A stretch of 64,000 nt of DNA, taken from positions 1 through 64,000 of the forward strand of contig JAGAKH010000002.1 of assembly GCA_017625725.1 (NCBI GenBank), in the 5' to 3' direction. The position numbers and the translations under genes are program-made. The notes beneath the pieces were generated by a model. It was not told the DNA's origin and made no database searches. It saw only the letters and a list, made by a program, of their open reading frames with translations. This DNA comes from Bacteroidales bacterium (GTDB lineage Bacteria; Bacteroidota; Bacteroidia; Bacteroidales; UBA932). Positions 7,778 through 16,651 of the stretch are shown here, piece by piece (the stretch's first letter is position 1; the number at the start of each line of letters is the position of its first letter).

Positions 7778-9120
7778 ATCATACGGTTCTTCCATCTTCC
7801 GCTCCTTATGTAGGAGTAGCTGATTATCAACATACAGCCGGCATAGACATGCTCTGCAGTCCAGCAGACAGCTATGTCGGCTTTAATTATGCCTATGAGA
7901 ACCGTGCAGTAGACCATATATACGACAAGTGCTGCCAGCTCAAGCCAGAAGGCTGTCTTCGTGCTTCCGGTTCCTGAAACGGCCTGGAACATCACCATGG
8001 CACCGACATTGATGAAATATGATGTCAGCATCACTATCAGTGCCGGGATGGAAGCATCGATAAGTTCCGGTATGTCAGTGTAGATTCTTGCAATCACATG
8101 AGGAAAACAGCAGAAGATGATTACCATCAGTGAAATGATTCCGTATGACATCTTCATTATTCTCTTGATCAGTGACGGCACCATGTCCTGATGACCTTCT
8201 CCGATTATGTTGCTTACAAGGGTGCTGCAGGTGGAGGCGAAGGCCTGTAGTACGACCCATAGAAGTCCTGAAACGCTTCTTGTAATGTTGGATATTGCAA
8301 GGGCACGTTCTCCCAGATGCTCTATGTAGAGGAAGAAGATGAACCAGGTGGATATGGATATGACATTCTGTATCATCGTCCATGAGCATACTGGCATCAT
8401 TCCTTTCAATTCGGCAAGGTCCAGCTTTGCAGGTCTGTCCAGCCCGTATTTTTCCCTGTCGCAACGCAGTCTTGTGTAGACCACGAAGAATATCAGTGAC
8501 ACAAGTTCGGCCAGACTTGAACCGATGGCGGCACCGGTGATGCCGAGAGCAGGGAGCCCGAATTTACCGAAGATGAGGATCCAGTTGAAGACCACATTGG
8601 ATATGACCATCACTATCGAGTTGAGTGTCAGAGTCTTGGTCTGTGTCGTTCCAATGTAGAAGGCTCTGTACATTGAGGTGATGAAGGCGAAGACCATGCC
8701 CGGAAGCCTCCATCTTACGTAGCTCAGAGCTGCCCCGTATATGGAGTCGGATGACACCATCAGACGCATCAATGCCGGTGAAAACAGTTCGGAAAGCAGG
8801 ATTATCACTCCGGAAAGTCCAAGTACAAAGTAGAGTCCGTTCCAGAAGACCTTTCCGGTCTGCCTGTATTCTCCTTCTCCGTTTCTCCTTCCTATGATGA
8901 TCTGTGCACCAAGACTGAATCCGAAGCCGATCATGAACAGGACCATGTAATAGATGATGGCGATTGCTGATGCTCCAAGTTCGATCTCACCGACTCTTCC
9001 AAGAAAAGCCGTGTCGGTCAGACCGATCATCTGCTCCATCACAAGACTGATCAGGATAGGGTATGCCACTTTCCAGATGTTCCTGTATGAATATGTGGTG
9101 TTCTTGATGCTCTGGCTCAT
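7774..9120 (-). CDS. MATE family efflux transporter
   Basis: A 448-residue inner-membrane protein with about 12 hydrophobic segments and the two-half MatE arrangement; the N-terminal half contains YPILISLVMEQMIGLTDTAF. Family members use a Na+ or H+ gradient to export drugs, dyes or metabolites; the substrate cannot be read from sequence. It is the last gene of an apparent rpiB-truB-MATE unit, nine bases after truB. This family placement is firm, subfamily (NorM or DinF) is not. Confidence 0.9.
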   Translation of the reverse strand: MSQSIKNTTYSYRNIWKVAYPILISLVMEQMIGLTDTAFLGRVGEIELGASAIAIIYYMVLFMIGFGFSLGAQIIIGRRNGEGEYRQTGKVFWNGLYFVLGLSGVIILLSELFSPALMRLMVSSDSIYGAALSYVRWRLPGMVFAFITSMYRAFYIGTTQTKTLTLNSIVMVISNVVFNWILIFGKFGLPALGITGAAIGSSLAELVSLIFFVVYTRLRCDREKYGLDRPAKLDLAELKGMMPVCSWTMIQNVISISTWFIFFLYIEHLGERALAISNITRSVSGLLWVVLQAFASTCSTLVSNIIGEGHQDMVPSLIKRIMKMSYGIISLMVIIFCCFPHVIARIYTDIPELIDASIPALIVMLTSYFINVGAMVMFQAVSGTGSTKTAFWLELAALVVYMVYCTVLIGIIKADIAVCWTAEHVYAGCMLIISYSYIRSGRWKNRMI

Positions 9121-9129
9121 TGGATGATC

Positions 9130-9972
9130 TTATTGTAGGGCGGATATAGCCTGTTCTATTGAAAGGGATTCTTCAACTTTGAATACGCCGCTGCGGCTTC
9201 TTTGAAGGGAATCGAGGTGGGCTCCGCTATGAAGACTCTCACCAAGATCACGGGCAAACGCACGCACATATGTACCCTTGCTGCAGGCCATGCGTATTGC
9301 GGCACGGGGCAGTCCGAGTGCCGAATTGTCAGTTACATTTATTCTTCCTGAAGCTGATGAGCAGTCATCCGTTCTGTCAGCAGGAACAGTGTTTTCTCCG
9401 AAGCTGATCAGTTCCAGTTCATTGATACGTATGCGTGCAGTACGGATCAGTTCTTTGGCGGCTTCGTCAAGTGTCTTTCCTTCCTTATGAAGCTTGCGGG
9501 CCAGTTCGTAGGCACGTACACCGTCAACCGATTTGGCCGAGAAAAGGGGAGCAACCTGGTCCTGTTCTCCTATGAAGGACGGAAGTACAGACTTTATGGA
9601 TTCTTCGTTTATGTGTTCATATGGAAAGAACCTGTCGATTTCCTTTTCAAGGTCATAGGATGGAGTCGTGGCACCGAATGTTATCCCTGCGACGTATTCC
9701 TTGTCATGTGACTGAAGTTCTTCGGCCAGTTTAGTGGCTTTTCCGATGCACACCAGAAGCACTCCGGTCGCAAGGGGATCGAGGGTCCCTGCATGACCGA
9801 CCTTAAGATTCTTTTTCCCGAAATGACGGATAGCGGCGAACTTGACCTTTCTGATCACGTCCGCCGAAGTCCATCTGTATGGTTTGTCTATAGGGATTAT
9901 GATCCCTTCGGGATAGTCCTCGATGGTTTTTGAAAGAGGACCTGATCCCGGTCTGAGAATAAGTGCGTCCAA
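9130..9972 (-). CDS. truB: tRNA pseudouridine(55) synthase
   Basis: Isomerises U55 in the T-loop of tRNAs. The catalytic aspartate lies in GHAGTLDPLATGVL, preceded by the TruB N-terminal signature DKPYRWTSADVIRKVK; the C-terminal part contains KGTYVRAFARDLG. The 280 residues are a little longer than many homologues because of a polar insert near residue 200 (DRTDDCSSASGRINVTDNSA). The start is TTG at 9972: no ATG or GTG lies between the in-frame upstream stop at 9981-9979 and the conserved core, so a TTG start looks genuine. Confidence 0.95.
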   Translation of the reverse strand: MDALILRPGSGPLSKTIEDYPEGIIIPIDKPYRWTSADVIRKVKFAAIRHFGKKNLKVGHAGTLDPLATGVLLVCIGKATKLAEELQSHDKEYVAGITFGATTPSYDLEKEIDRFFPYEHINEESIKSVLPSFIGEQDQVAPLFSAKSVDGVRAYELARKLHKEGKTLDEAAKELIRTARIRINELELISFGENTVPADRTDDCSSASGRINVTDNSALGLPRAAIRMACSKGTYVRAFARDLGESLHSGAHLDSLQRSRSGVFKVEESLSIEQAISALQ

Positions 9973-9978
9973 ACTGTA

Positions 9979-10410
9979 TTATTTACAAGGTATCTTGTCG
10001 ATTCTTCCCTGATGACGGCCACCTTCGAATTCTTCATTGAGCCATGCATCTGTAATTTCTATTACGGTCTCGAACGGAATGAAACGTGCCGGCATGACAA
10101 GGACATTTGCATTGTTGTGCTGCTTGATGAGCTTTCCGATCTCCACTGACCAGCAAAGACCTGCACGTATGCCCTGATGTTTGTTCAGAGCCATCTGCAT
10201 TCCGTTTCCAGTGCCGCAGAATGCTATGCCGAGGTCTACCTTTCCGCATTCGACCGCATCTGCAAGCGGGTGTGCAGCATCAGGGTAGTCCATGCTTGCT
10301 GTGGTATCCGTGCCGAAATTCACCATTTCGTATCCTTTGCCGGACAGGTATTCGACAAGTCTGTTCTTGTAGTCCACGCCAGCGTGATCGTTACATATTC
10401 CTATTTTCAT
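9979..10410 (-). CDS. rpiB: Ribose-5-phosphate isomerase B
   Basis: Interconverts ribose 5-phosphate and ribulose 5-phosphate in the pentose phosphate pathway. The 143 residues starting MKIGICNDHAGVDYK fit the RpiB/LacAB family; CGTGNGM carries the cysteine of the active site. The reading frame stays open upstream to 10488, but the conserved protein begins at ATG 10410, and the -7 promoter element TATATTTG at 10438-10431 lies in that extension, so the longer form is unlikely. truB follows six bases downstream. Confidence 0.95.
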   Translation of the reverse strand: MKIGICNDHAGVDYKNRLVEYLSGKGYEMVNFGTDTTASMDYPDAAHPLADAVECGKVDLGIAFCGTGNGMQMALNKHQGIRAGLCWSVEIGKLIKQHNNANVLVMPARFIPFETVIEITDAWLNEEFEGGRHQGRIDKIPCK

Positions 10411-10430
10411 GACATTTGAAATTTGTTGTG

Positions 10431-10438
10431 CAAATATA
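10431..10438 (-). promoter_or_regulatory. -7 element of the rpiB promoter
   Basis: On the minus strand TATATTTG matches TAnnTTTG, 20 bases upstream of the chosen rpiB start. It lies back to back with the esterase promoter. Confidence 0.6.
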
Positions 10439-10489
10439 ACCTCATATTGTCTTTTTTGAAAATAATTTTCAGATGGCATCCAAAACACT

Positions 10490-10497
10490 TACATTTG
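10490..10497 (+). promoter_or_regulatory. -7 element of the esterase promoter
   Basis: TACATTTG matches TAnnTTTG and ends 21 bases before the ATG at 10519. The -33 region is poor. Confidence 0.55.
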
Positions 10498-10518
10498 CAT
10501 GACTAAACACATACTATC

Positions 10519-11283
10519 ATGCACAGAATCTTTACGGTTATCTCTCTCTTTTTCCTGTCGCTTTTCTATATGAACGCTCAGGATGCCTTCGAATACAGGA
10601 CTTTTGTGTCTGCAGAAGGAGACAGTCTCAATTACAGGATGATTTCTCCGGAGAATATGAAGGAGAAAGGCAAGTATCCTCTTGTACTCTTCCTTCATGG
10701 TGCGGGTGAGAGAGGAAATGAGAATGAGAGACAGCTGATCCATGGCAGCCAGATGTTTCTGAATCCTGTCAACCGTGAGAAGTATCCGGCTTTCGTACTT
10801 TTCCCACAATGTCCTCAGAGTGGTTATTGGGCATACGAGGGACGTCCTGCATCCTTCCTCGACATGCCTGCAGAGATGGAGATCTCACGTGTTTTCAAGG
10901 CCTTGAAGCAGTTGCTTGATTCATATATCGCAAACCCGAATGTGGATGCTTCACGAATATATATAATGGGCCTGTCGATGGGTGCAATGGGTACTTTTGA
11001 TATGGTTGTCCGTTTCCCTGAGGTGTTTGCCGCTGCAGTTCCAATCTGCGGTACTGTGAATCCTGACCGTCTTGCAGCAGCCAAGGATGTGAAGTTCAGG
11101 ATTTTCCATGGTGATGCAGATGATGTCGTGCCTGTTGAATGTTCACGCAAGGCATACAGGGCTTTGAAGGCAGCTGGAGCTGATGTCGAGTATATAGAGT
11201 TCCCCGGCTGCAATCACGGCAGCTGGAATCCGGCATTCTCAACTCCGGATTTCATGAAGTGGCTTTTCAAGCAGAAAAAGTAA
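10519..11283 (+). CDS. Secreted alpha/beta-hydrolase (esterase family)
   Basis: A 254-residue protein with a cleavable signal peptide (MHRIFTVISLFFLSLFYMNAQ). The alpha/beta-hydrolase core has the oxyanion strand LVLFLHGAGERG (near residue 55), the nucleophile elbow GLSMGAMG (Ser near residue 154), an Asp in GDADDVVP and a His in GCNHGSW, giving a complete Ser-Asp-His triad. It resembles bacterial phospholipase/carboxylesterase and polyhydroxybutyrate-depolymerase-like proteins; in Bacteroidales these are often periplasmic carbohydrate or feruloyl esterases. The substrate cannot be assigned. Monocistronic, ending four bases from the convergent NlpC/P60 gene. Confidence 0.85.
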   Translation: MHRIFTVISLFFLSLFYMNAQDAFEYRTFVSAEGDSLNYRMISPENMKEKGKYPLVLFLHGAGERGNENERQLIHGSQMFLNPVNREKYPAFVLFPQCPQSGYWAYEGRPASFLDMPAEMEISRVFKALKQLLDSYIANPNVDASRIYIMGLSMGAMGTFDMVVRFPEVFAAAVPICGTVNPDRLAAAKDVKFRIFHGDADDVVPVECSRKAYRALKAAGADVEYIEFPGCNHGSWNPAFSTPDFMKWLFKQKK

Positions 11284-11286
11284 TTT

Positions 11287-12216
11287 CTATAGACGTCGTG
11301 CCGCAATGAGGCGGTGCGAGTTCTCATAATAATCCTTTTCTTCTGGAATCAGGGAGTTGATCCTGACCATGTGTGAAGAATGTATGAATCTGTTATCTCC
11401 CAGATAGATTCCTACATGGGTGATGCGTTGTGGCTTGCCCTCGGAGGCTGGGGTGCCGAAGAAAAGAAGGTCGCCTCTTTCAAGGTTATCCAGACTTGAC
11501 ATGTTGACTTCATCTCCGCATCTTATCTGCTGGGAGGCATTTCTTGGAAGAAGTATGCCGTTCATCAGGAAGGAGATGCGGACAAGTCCGCTGCAGTCGA
11601 CTCCTTTGGCTGTCATGCCACCCCATAGGTATGGGACTCCGACCAGTTTTTCGGCCTCAGCGATTATGTTTTCCGTTTCCTTCGGTGAAATGGAACTGCT
11701 GTCTCCTTCACCCATCTTTATGGAACGGAAACCCTTGTGTGCTTTCAGATCTGCCGAAGGTACCCATCCTGTCTTTCCGGATGGCAGCATCACCTTGGTC
11801 CATCTTCCTTTGCGGCCTGCATATCTTAATATGTCTCCTCCTACCAGATCACAGATGCTTCGGCTTTTTATTGATGGCTTTTCCTGGATATGGCCGTAAA
11901 GACCGGTATATATGCATTTTTGAGCATCATTGTATGTCTTGATCTGCTCCTCGTCCATTTCGGTCAGTCCCTTTTCCGTGCACCATGCCTTATAGGGCTG
12001 TGGAGAGACAATCTCCCTCCAGTATCCCTGCTCTGATGTAATTTCGACCACCGTGCCCATGAGCTCCTGTGTTTCCAGTGCCGATTCGTAATCAGGGGCG
12101 ATCCTCATGTAGACGGATGAAAGTTCCACAACAGCCCATCTCTTCGATGTCTGTCCGCTGGAAATCTGGATGCCGAGCATGATGAGTGCAAGGCAGAGAA
12201 TGATGTGTCTATTCAT
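11287..12216 (-). CDS. Secreted SH3-NlpC/P60 peptidoglycan endopeptidase
   Basis: The 309-residue protein has a signal peptide (first 21 residues), two bacterial SH3-like segments (about 25-85 and 95-160) and a C-terminal NlpC/P60 domain. The catalytic cysteine is in GVDCSGLV, the histidine in THVGIYLG, and the third polar residue is probably the His in RFIHSSH. Such proteins cleave the gamma-D-glutamyl-diaminopimelate bond of stem peptides, often during recycling (YkfC type). It overlaps the upstream DUF4491 gene by eight bases. Action in the periplasm is inferred from the signal peptide. Confidence 0.9.
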   Translation of the reverse strand: MNRHIILCLALIMLGIQISSGQTSKRWAVVELSSVYMRIAPDYESALETQELMGTVVEITSEQGYWREIVSPQPYKAWCTEKGLTEMDEEQIKTYNDAQKCIYTGLYGHIQEKPSIKSRSICDLVGGDILRYAGRKGRWTKVMLPSGKTGWVPSADLKAHKGFRSIKMGEGDSSSISPKETENIIAEAEKLVGVPYLWGGMTAKGVDCSGLVRISFLMNGILLPRNASQQIRCGDEVNMSSLDNLERGDLLFFGTPASEGKPQRITHVGIYLGDNRFIHSSHMVRINSLIPEEKDYYENSHRLIAARRL

Positions 12217-12496
12217 GATGTCCCGGTCCTTTTGGAAACCATCCCTTTCTCACGCGTTCCTTCTGATGTACAAGTTCGAGTATGCTCCAGAATGAGGAGA
12301 AGGCTATGACTCCCAGAATTGTTGAAAGAATCAGATTGGCTACGATGATTGATAATATGCAGAAGATGATTCCGGACACCAGAAAAATCCACCAGCATCT
12401 TATGCCGAGGTAATATTCTGCCTTTATGACAAGAGGGTGGAACAGACCGATGATGAGGAATGTAGCCAGTCCCGTAATTATTCCAGTAAAGTTCAT
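12209..12496 (-). CDS. DUF4491 family membrane protein
   Basis: A small 95-residue inner-membrane protein with about three hydrophobic helices (residues 5-25, 33-52 and 55-75) and a short basic tail. I recognise it as DUF4491, a family of unknown function common in Bacteroidales. It is the first gene of a two-gene unit with the NlpC/P60 hydrolase, overlapping it by eight bases, which could mean a linked envelope role. No catalytic residues are evident. Confidence 0.8.
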   Translation of the reverse strand: MNFTGIITGLATFLIIGLFHPLVIKAEYYLGIRCWWIFLVSGIIFCILSIIVANLILSTILGVIAFSSFWSILELVHQKERVRKGWFPKGPGHHE

Positions 12497-12522
12497 TTAT
12501 GATAGGTGAAAATGTTCAACTG

Positions 12523-12560
12523 TAAATTTCAAAGTTGCAAATTTAATGTTTAAAGTTGCA
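12523..12560. promoter_or_regulatory. Divergent promoter region with repeated sequence
   Basis: Minus-strand TAAATTTG (12545-12538) is a perfect -7 element for the DUF4491 gene. Around it lie AAAGTTGCA twice (12531-12539 and 12552-12560, spaced 21 bases) and an inverted repeat TAAATTT-N9-AAATTTA (12523-12545). These are candidate operators for the XRE-cupin regulator encoded to the right. Confidence 0.45.
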
Positions 12561-12618
12561 TTTCTCGCATTTTATTCCAATCTTGTGGGTTCTTTTTTAT
12601 AAACGGACAAAATAACAT

Positions 12619-13197
12619 ATGGACAAGACAGGAATTGTAGGCGAAAAGATCAGATCTATTCGCGAATCGAGGCAGCTGACTGTGGCTGAACTTGCCGAAC
12701 ATACCTCCCTTGCTGTGGAGCAGATCGAGCGTATTGAAAATAACATAGATATTCCTTCGCTGGCGCCGCTTATCAAGATAGCTCGTGCCCTTGGAGTGCG
12801 TCTGGGAACGTTTCTGGATGATCAGGACGAGGTCGGTGCAGTGGTGTGCAGAAAAGAGGAACTTACCCGCAAGACCATCAGTTTTTCAAATAATGCCATG
12901 AATGCCCGGACCCACATGCAGTATCATTCCCTATCTGCATCCAAGTCGGACAGACACATGGAGCCTTTTATCATAGATATAGAAGAAACCGATGAGACAT
13001 CTTATGAACTGTCATCCCATGAAGGTGAGGAGTTCATCTTTGTGATGGAGGGTGCTGTTGAAATTTCATATGGAAAGAAGAGTCATCTGATTGAAGCCGG
13101 GGACAGCATCTATTATGATTCCATCGTGCCTCATCATGTCCATGGATATAATGGCCAGGCGGCAAAAATATTGGCAGTAGTCTATACTCCTATCTAA
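12619..13197 (+). CDS. XRE-family regulator with C-terminal cupin domain
   Basis: 192 residues: an N-terminal helix-turn-helix of the Cro/cI type (about 6-65, [20 protein letters not shown]) and a C-terminal cupin_2 beta-barrel (about 115-190, with [19 protein letters not shown] and PHHVHGY). This HTH-cupin layout is that of small-molecule-responsive regulators such as PuuR. It is 10 bases before an acyl-CoA ligase, a pair that suggests control by a fatty or aromatic acid or its CoA ester; that link is inference. Candidate operators lie upstream at 12523-12560. Confidence 0.88.
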   Translation: MDKTGIVGEKIRSIRESRQLTVAELAEHTSLAVEQIERIENNIDIPSLAPLIKIARALGVRLGTFLDDQDEVGAVVCRKEELTRKTISFSNNAMNARTHMQYHSLSASKSDRHMEPFIIDIEETDETSYELSSHEGEEFIFVMEGAVEISYGKKSHLIEAGDSIYYDSIVPHHVHGYNGQAAKILAVVYTPI

Positions 13198-13207
13198 TCT
13201 TCTGCAT

Positions 13208-14845
13208 ATGGAATTATTCGAAAGGACACTCGGTGACTGGTTGGAGTACTGGGCCGAGACCACTCCGGATAGGGAGTATATAGTCTATTCAGACAGGAAT
13301 CTCCGTTTTACATGGTCACGTTTCAACGAGCGTGTCGACAATATGGCGAAGGGACTGCTTTCCATCGGTGTGGAAAGGGGAACCCATGTCGGAATCTGGG
13401 CAGGAAACGTACCTGATTGGCTGACATTTCTTTATGCCTGTGCAAAGATAGGTGCAGTGGCGGTGACGGTGAATACGAATTATCGTCAGGCGGAGCTTGA
13501 ATATCTTTGTGAGAATTCGGATATGCACACCTTGTGCATCGTGAACGGCGACCGTGGCAGTGATGATTTCGTCAATATGGTTTATGCCATGCTGCCTGAA
13601 CTGAGAACCTGCCAGAGGGGATATCTCAAGAGCGAGAGGTTCCCTCGTATGAAGAATGTCGTCTACATTGGTCAGGAAAAGTACCGTGGAATGTACAATA
13701 CGGCAGAAATTCTTCTTCTTGGGAACAACGTTGATGATGAACTTCTTTCTGAAGCGAAGGCAAAGGTCAGCTGTCATGATGTGGTGAACATGCAGTATAC
13801 TTCGGGAACGACAGGTTTCCCGAAAGGTGTGATGCTTACCCATTACAACATAGCCAACAACGGCTTCCTTACCGGTGAGCATATGAAGTTCACATCAGAG
13901 GACAAGCTTTGCGTCTGCGTCCCTCTTTTCCACTGCTTCGGTGTCGTGCTTGCTACAATGAACTGTCTGACACATGGCTGTACCCAGGTGATGGTGGAGC
14001 GTTTCGATCCTCTTGTGGTCCTTGCTTCCATCCATAAGGAGAGGTGTACTTCCGTCTATGGCGTTCCTACCATGTTCATCGCGGAACTCAATCATCCGAT
14101 GTTCGATATGTTCGATATGTCCAGCCTTCGCGTGGGCATCATGGCCGGAGCCCTGTGCCCTATAGAACTGATGCGTCAGGTGGAGGAGAAGATGTATATG
14201 AAGGTAACGAGTGTATATGGTCTGACAGAAGCTTCACCAGGAATGACGCATACACGTGTAGACGATCCTTTTGAGGTACGTTGCACTACCGTAGGCCGTG
14301 AATTCGAGTTTACGGAGGTCAAGGTCATAGATCCGGAAACAGGTGAAGAATGTCCGGTCGGTGTCCAGGGTGAGATGTGCAATCGAGGCTACAATACGAT
14401 GAAAGGGTATTACAAGAATCAGAAGGCTACCGATGAGGTGATAGATGAAAACGGTTTTCTGCATTCTGGCGACCTCGGTGTGAAGGATGAGAACGGCAAT
14501 TACAGGATTACCGGACGAATAAAGGATATGATAATCCGTGGAGGAGAGAATATCTATCCCCGGGAAATAGAGGAATTCCTTTATAGGCTTGAAGGTGTCA
14601 AGGATGTCCAGGTGGTGGGTATTCCGTCAGAACGCTATGGTGAAGAAGTCGGAGCATTCATAATTCCGCATGAAGGAGTGGAACTGTCGGAATTGGATGT
14701 AAAGGAATTCTGTACCGGAAAGATTGCCAGGTTCAAGATCCCGAAGCATATATTCTTTGTCAAGGAATATCCTATGACGGGTAGCGGAAAGATCCAGAAA
14801 TTCAAGTTGAAGGAGCTGGGAGAAAAACTGCTGGCAAACAAATGA
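13208..14845 (+). CDS. AMP-binding acyl-CoA ligase
   Basis: 545 residues of the ANL adenylating superfamily. The P-loop-like motif reads [17 protein letters not shown] (near residue 196), followed by [10 protein letters not shown] (near 338), HSGDLG in the hinge region and the C-terminal catalytic lysine in GSGKIQKFK. It activates a carboxylic acid as acyl-AMP and transfers it to CoA. The overall pattern is that of medium/long-chain fatty-acyl-CoA ligases (FadK/AlkK-like), but chain length is not readable. It is co-transcribed with the XRE-cupin regulator and ends before a strong bidirectional terminator. Confidence 0.88.
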   Translation: MELFERTLGDWLEYWAETTPDREYIVYSDRNLRFTWSRFNERVDNMAKGLLSIGVERGTHVGIWAGNVPDWLTFLYACAKIGAVAVTVNTNYRQAELEYLCENSDMHTLCIVNGDRGSDDFVNMVYAMLPELRTCQRGYLKSERFPRMKNVVYIGQEKYRGMYNTAEILLLGNNVDDELLSEAKAKVSCHDVVNMQYTSGTTGFPKGVMLTHYNIANNGFLTGEHMKFTSEDKLCVCVPLFHCFGVVLATMNCLTHGCTQVMVERFDPLVVLASIHKERCTSVYGVPTMFIAELNHPMFDMFDMSSLRVGIMAGALCPIELMRQVEEKMYMKVTSVYGLTEASPGMTHTRVDDPFEVRCTTVGREFEFTEVKVIDPETGEECPVGVQGEMCNRGYNTMKGYYKNQKATDEVIDENGFLHSGDLGVKDENGNYRITGRIKDMIIRGGENIYPREIEEFLYRLEGVKDVQVVGIPSERYGEEVGAFIIPHEGVELSELDVKEFCTGKIARFKIPKHIFFVKEYPMTGSGKIQKFKLKELGEKLLANK

Positions 14846-14888
14846 TCTGGAAAGTTCTATATTTCCCTAAGCGCATGAATCAATGTTG

Positions 14889-14940
14889 AAAAGAATGTGC
14901 CCAATGCTGTCAGTTCTGACAGTGTTGGGCACATTCTTTT
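14889..14940. terminator. Bidirectional intrinsic terminator
   Basis: A 24-base inverted repeat (14889-14912 with 14917-14940, two G-U pairs, loop GTTC) has an A-rich 5' flank and a T-rich 3' flank. It sits between the convergent acyl-CoA ligase and gltX and can stop transcription on both strands. Confidence 0.88.
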
Positions 14941-14954
14941 CAATATAATGAGAA

Positions 14955-16592
14955 TCAGGCGTTCAGTGTAGCCTTGATGAAGTCGATTCTCTTGGCAAAT
15001 TCTTTCTTTCCGATAAGCGTCACGATGTCTGCGATGCCGAGTCCGTTTGAACCGCCGACAAGGGCAAGACGGAGACAGTTCATGACCTTTCCCATCGGCC
15101 ACTCATTGCCGCGGATGAACTCTTCAAGCGGTCCTTCGAGGGATTCTTTTGTGAATTCGCCCTTGAAGTCAAGAATGAAGTCAGCTACCTGAAGTGCAAG
15201 CGTGTAGTTCTCTTCTTTCCAGAACTTTGCAGCATCCTTTTCTACAAATGATGAAGGTGCTATGAAGAGATAAGGTGCTATGTCCCAGAAGTCAGCAACG
15301 AATGTAGCCCTTTCCTGGATCAACGACACTATTCTTTCTACATACTGGCGGGAGAAGATCCTGTTTTCAAAATCAGCACCTGATGCTGTCATTTCCGAAC
15401 CTGCAGTGATGGCGTTGCAAGGACAGTCAACGATTTTCAGACCTTTGGATTCAAGGACAGGTATGTACAGCGAGGTGAGTTCCTCGACGGATTTCATCCT
15501 GAGATACTCCTTGTTGAACCATTTGGCCTTGTCTGCATTGAAGCGGGCACCGGACTTGATTACTCTTTCAAGCGAGAATGCTGCAGTCAGTTCTTCAAGT
15601 GTGAAAAGTTCCTGGTCGTTACCCGGATTCCATCCAAGCATCGCAAGAAGATTTACGAAAGCTTCCGGGAAGTAGCCGTCTTCGCGGTATCCTCTTGAAA
15701 CCTCTCCTTCAGCATTTGTCCATTTCAGTGGGAATACTGGGAAGCCGAGACGGTCACCGTCGCGTTTGCTTAGCTTGCCTTTTCCATCCGGCTTGAGAAG
15801 GAGGGAAAGGTGTGCGAAGCGAGGCTGTGTCTCTGTCCATCCGAATGCCTCATATAGCAGGTAATGGAGGGGGAGCGACGGAAGCCATTCTTCACCGCGG
15901 ATGACCTCGGTAATCTCCATAAGATGGTCGTCCACAATGTTTGCAAGGTGATAGGTAGGGAGCTCATCAGCCCTTTTCCAAAGCACCTTATCATCGAGGG
16001 TGTCTGTGTTCACTTCAACATGTCCTCTGATAAGGTCGTCCATCTTCACGACCCTGTTCTGAGGCATCTTGAAACGGATTGTCCAGTCGGTTCGCGTCTC
16101 AAGCAGCTCCTTCCATTCAGCCTCAGGCATTGACAGAGAGTTGCGGAGCTCCATTCTTGTGCTCTGGTTGTAGATGAAAGTCTGGCCGGATGCTTCCATC
16201 TCGGCCCTCTTGGCACCGAGTTCTTCAGCTGTGTCAAATGCATAGTATGCAAATCCGCCTTCTACAAGCTGCTCTGCGTACTTGCGGTATATAGGCTTTC
16301 TCTGACTCTGCCTGTATGGAGCGTGCGGATGACGTTCGGAAGCTGTCTCTACGACTTTTCCTTCCGAGTCCACTCCTTCGTCAGGAATTATCCCGCACCA
16401 GTTGAGAGCCTCGATGATATATTGTTCGGCTCCGGGAACAAACCTCTGTGAGTCGGTGTCTTCGATTCTGATGATGAAGTCTCCGCCGCGCTGTTTGGCG
16501 AAAAGGTAGTTGTAAAGAGCTGTTCTTACGCCGCCCATATGCAGCGGACCTGTTGGAGAGGGAGCAAATCTCACTCTTGTCTTTCTTTCCAT
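14955..16592 (-). CDS. gltX: Glutamate--tRNA ligase
   Basis: Charges tRNA-Glu with glutamate. The class I HIGH motif appears as PSPTGPLHMGG near the N-terminus and the KMSKS motif as KLSKRDGDR near residue 265. At about 545 residues it is longer than the E. coli enzyme (471), with a lengthened C-terminal anticodon-binding part. The frame is open to a TTG at 16601, but ATG 16592 (MERKTRVRFAPSPTG) is the better start. A promoter at 16641-16634 separates it from ftsZ upstream. Confidence 0.96.
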   Translation of the reverse strand: MERKTRVRFAPSPTGPLHMGGVRTALYNYLFAKQRGGDFIIRIEDTDSQRFVPGAEQYIIEALNWCGIIPDEGVDSEGKVVETASERHPHAPYRQSQRKPIYRKYAEQLVEGGFAYYAFDTAEELGAKRAEMEASGQTFIYNQSTRMELRNSLSMPEAEWKELLETRTDWTIRFKMPQNRVVKMDDLIRGHVEVNTDTLDDKVLWKRADELPTYHLANIVDDHLMEITEVIRGEEWLPSLPLHYLLYEAFGWTETQPRFAHLSLLLKPDGKGKLSKRDGDRLGFPVFPLKWTNAEGEVSRGYREDGYFPEAFVNLLAMLGWNPGNDQELFTLEELTAAFSLERVIKSGARFNADKAKWFNKEYLRMKSVEELTSLYIPVLESKGLKIVDCPCNAITAGSEMTASGADFENRIFSRQYVERIVSLIQERATFVADFWDIAPYLFIAPSSFVEKDAAKFWKEENYTLALQVADFILDFKGEFTKESLEGPLEEFIRGNEWPMGKVMNCLRLALVGGSNGLGIADIVTLIGKKEFAKRIDFIKATLNA

Positions 16593-16633
16593 ATCTGTCA
16601 AGGATAAATCTGTTTCAATTCTGATTGCGGCCG

Positions 16634-16641
16634 CAAAAATA
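16634..16641 (-). promoter_or_regulatory. -7 element of the gltX promoter
   Basis: Minus-strand TATTTTTG matches TAnnTTTG and is followed by GCGGCCGC at the expected start point, as at rpsO. Confidence 0.6.
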
Positions 16642-16651
16642 GTAAAAAATC

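Noticed and set aside
10411..10488. 26-residue N-terminal extension of RpiB
   Set aside because: The conserved protein begins at MKIGICNDHAG and the extension contains the promoter element.
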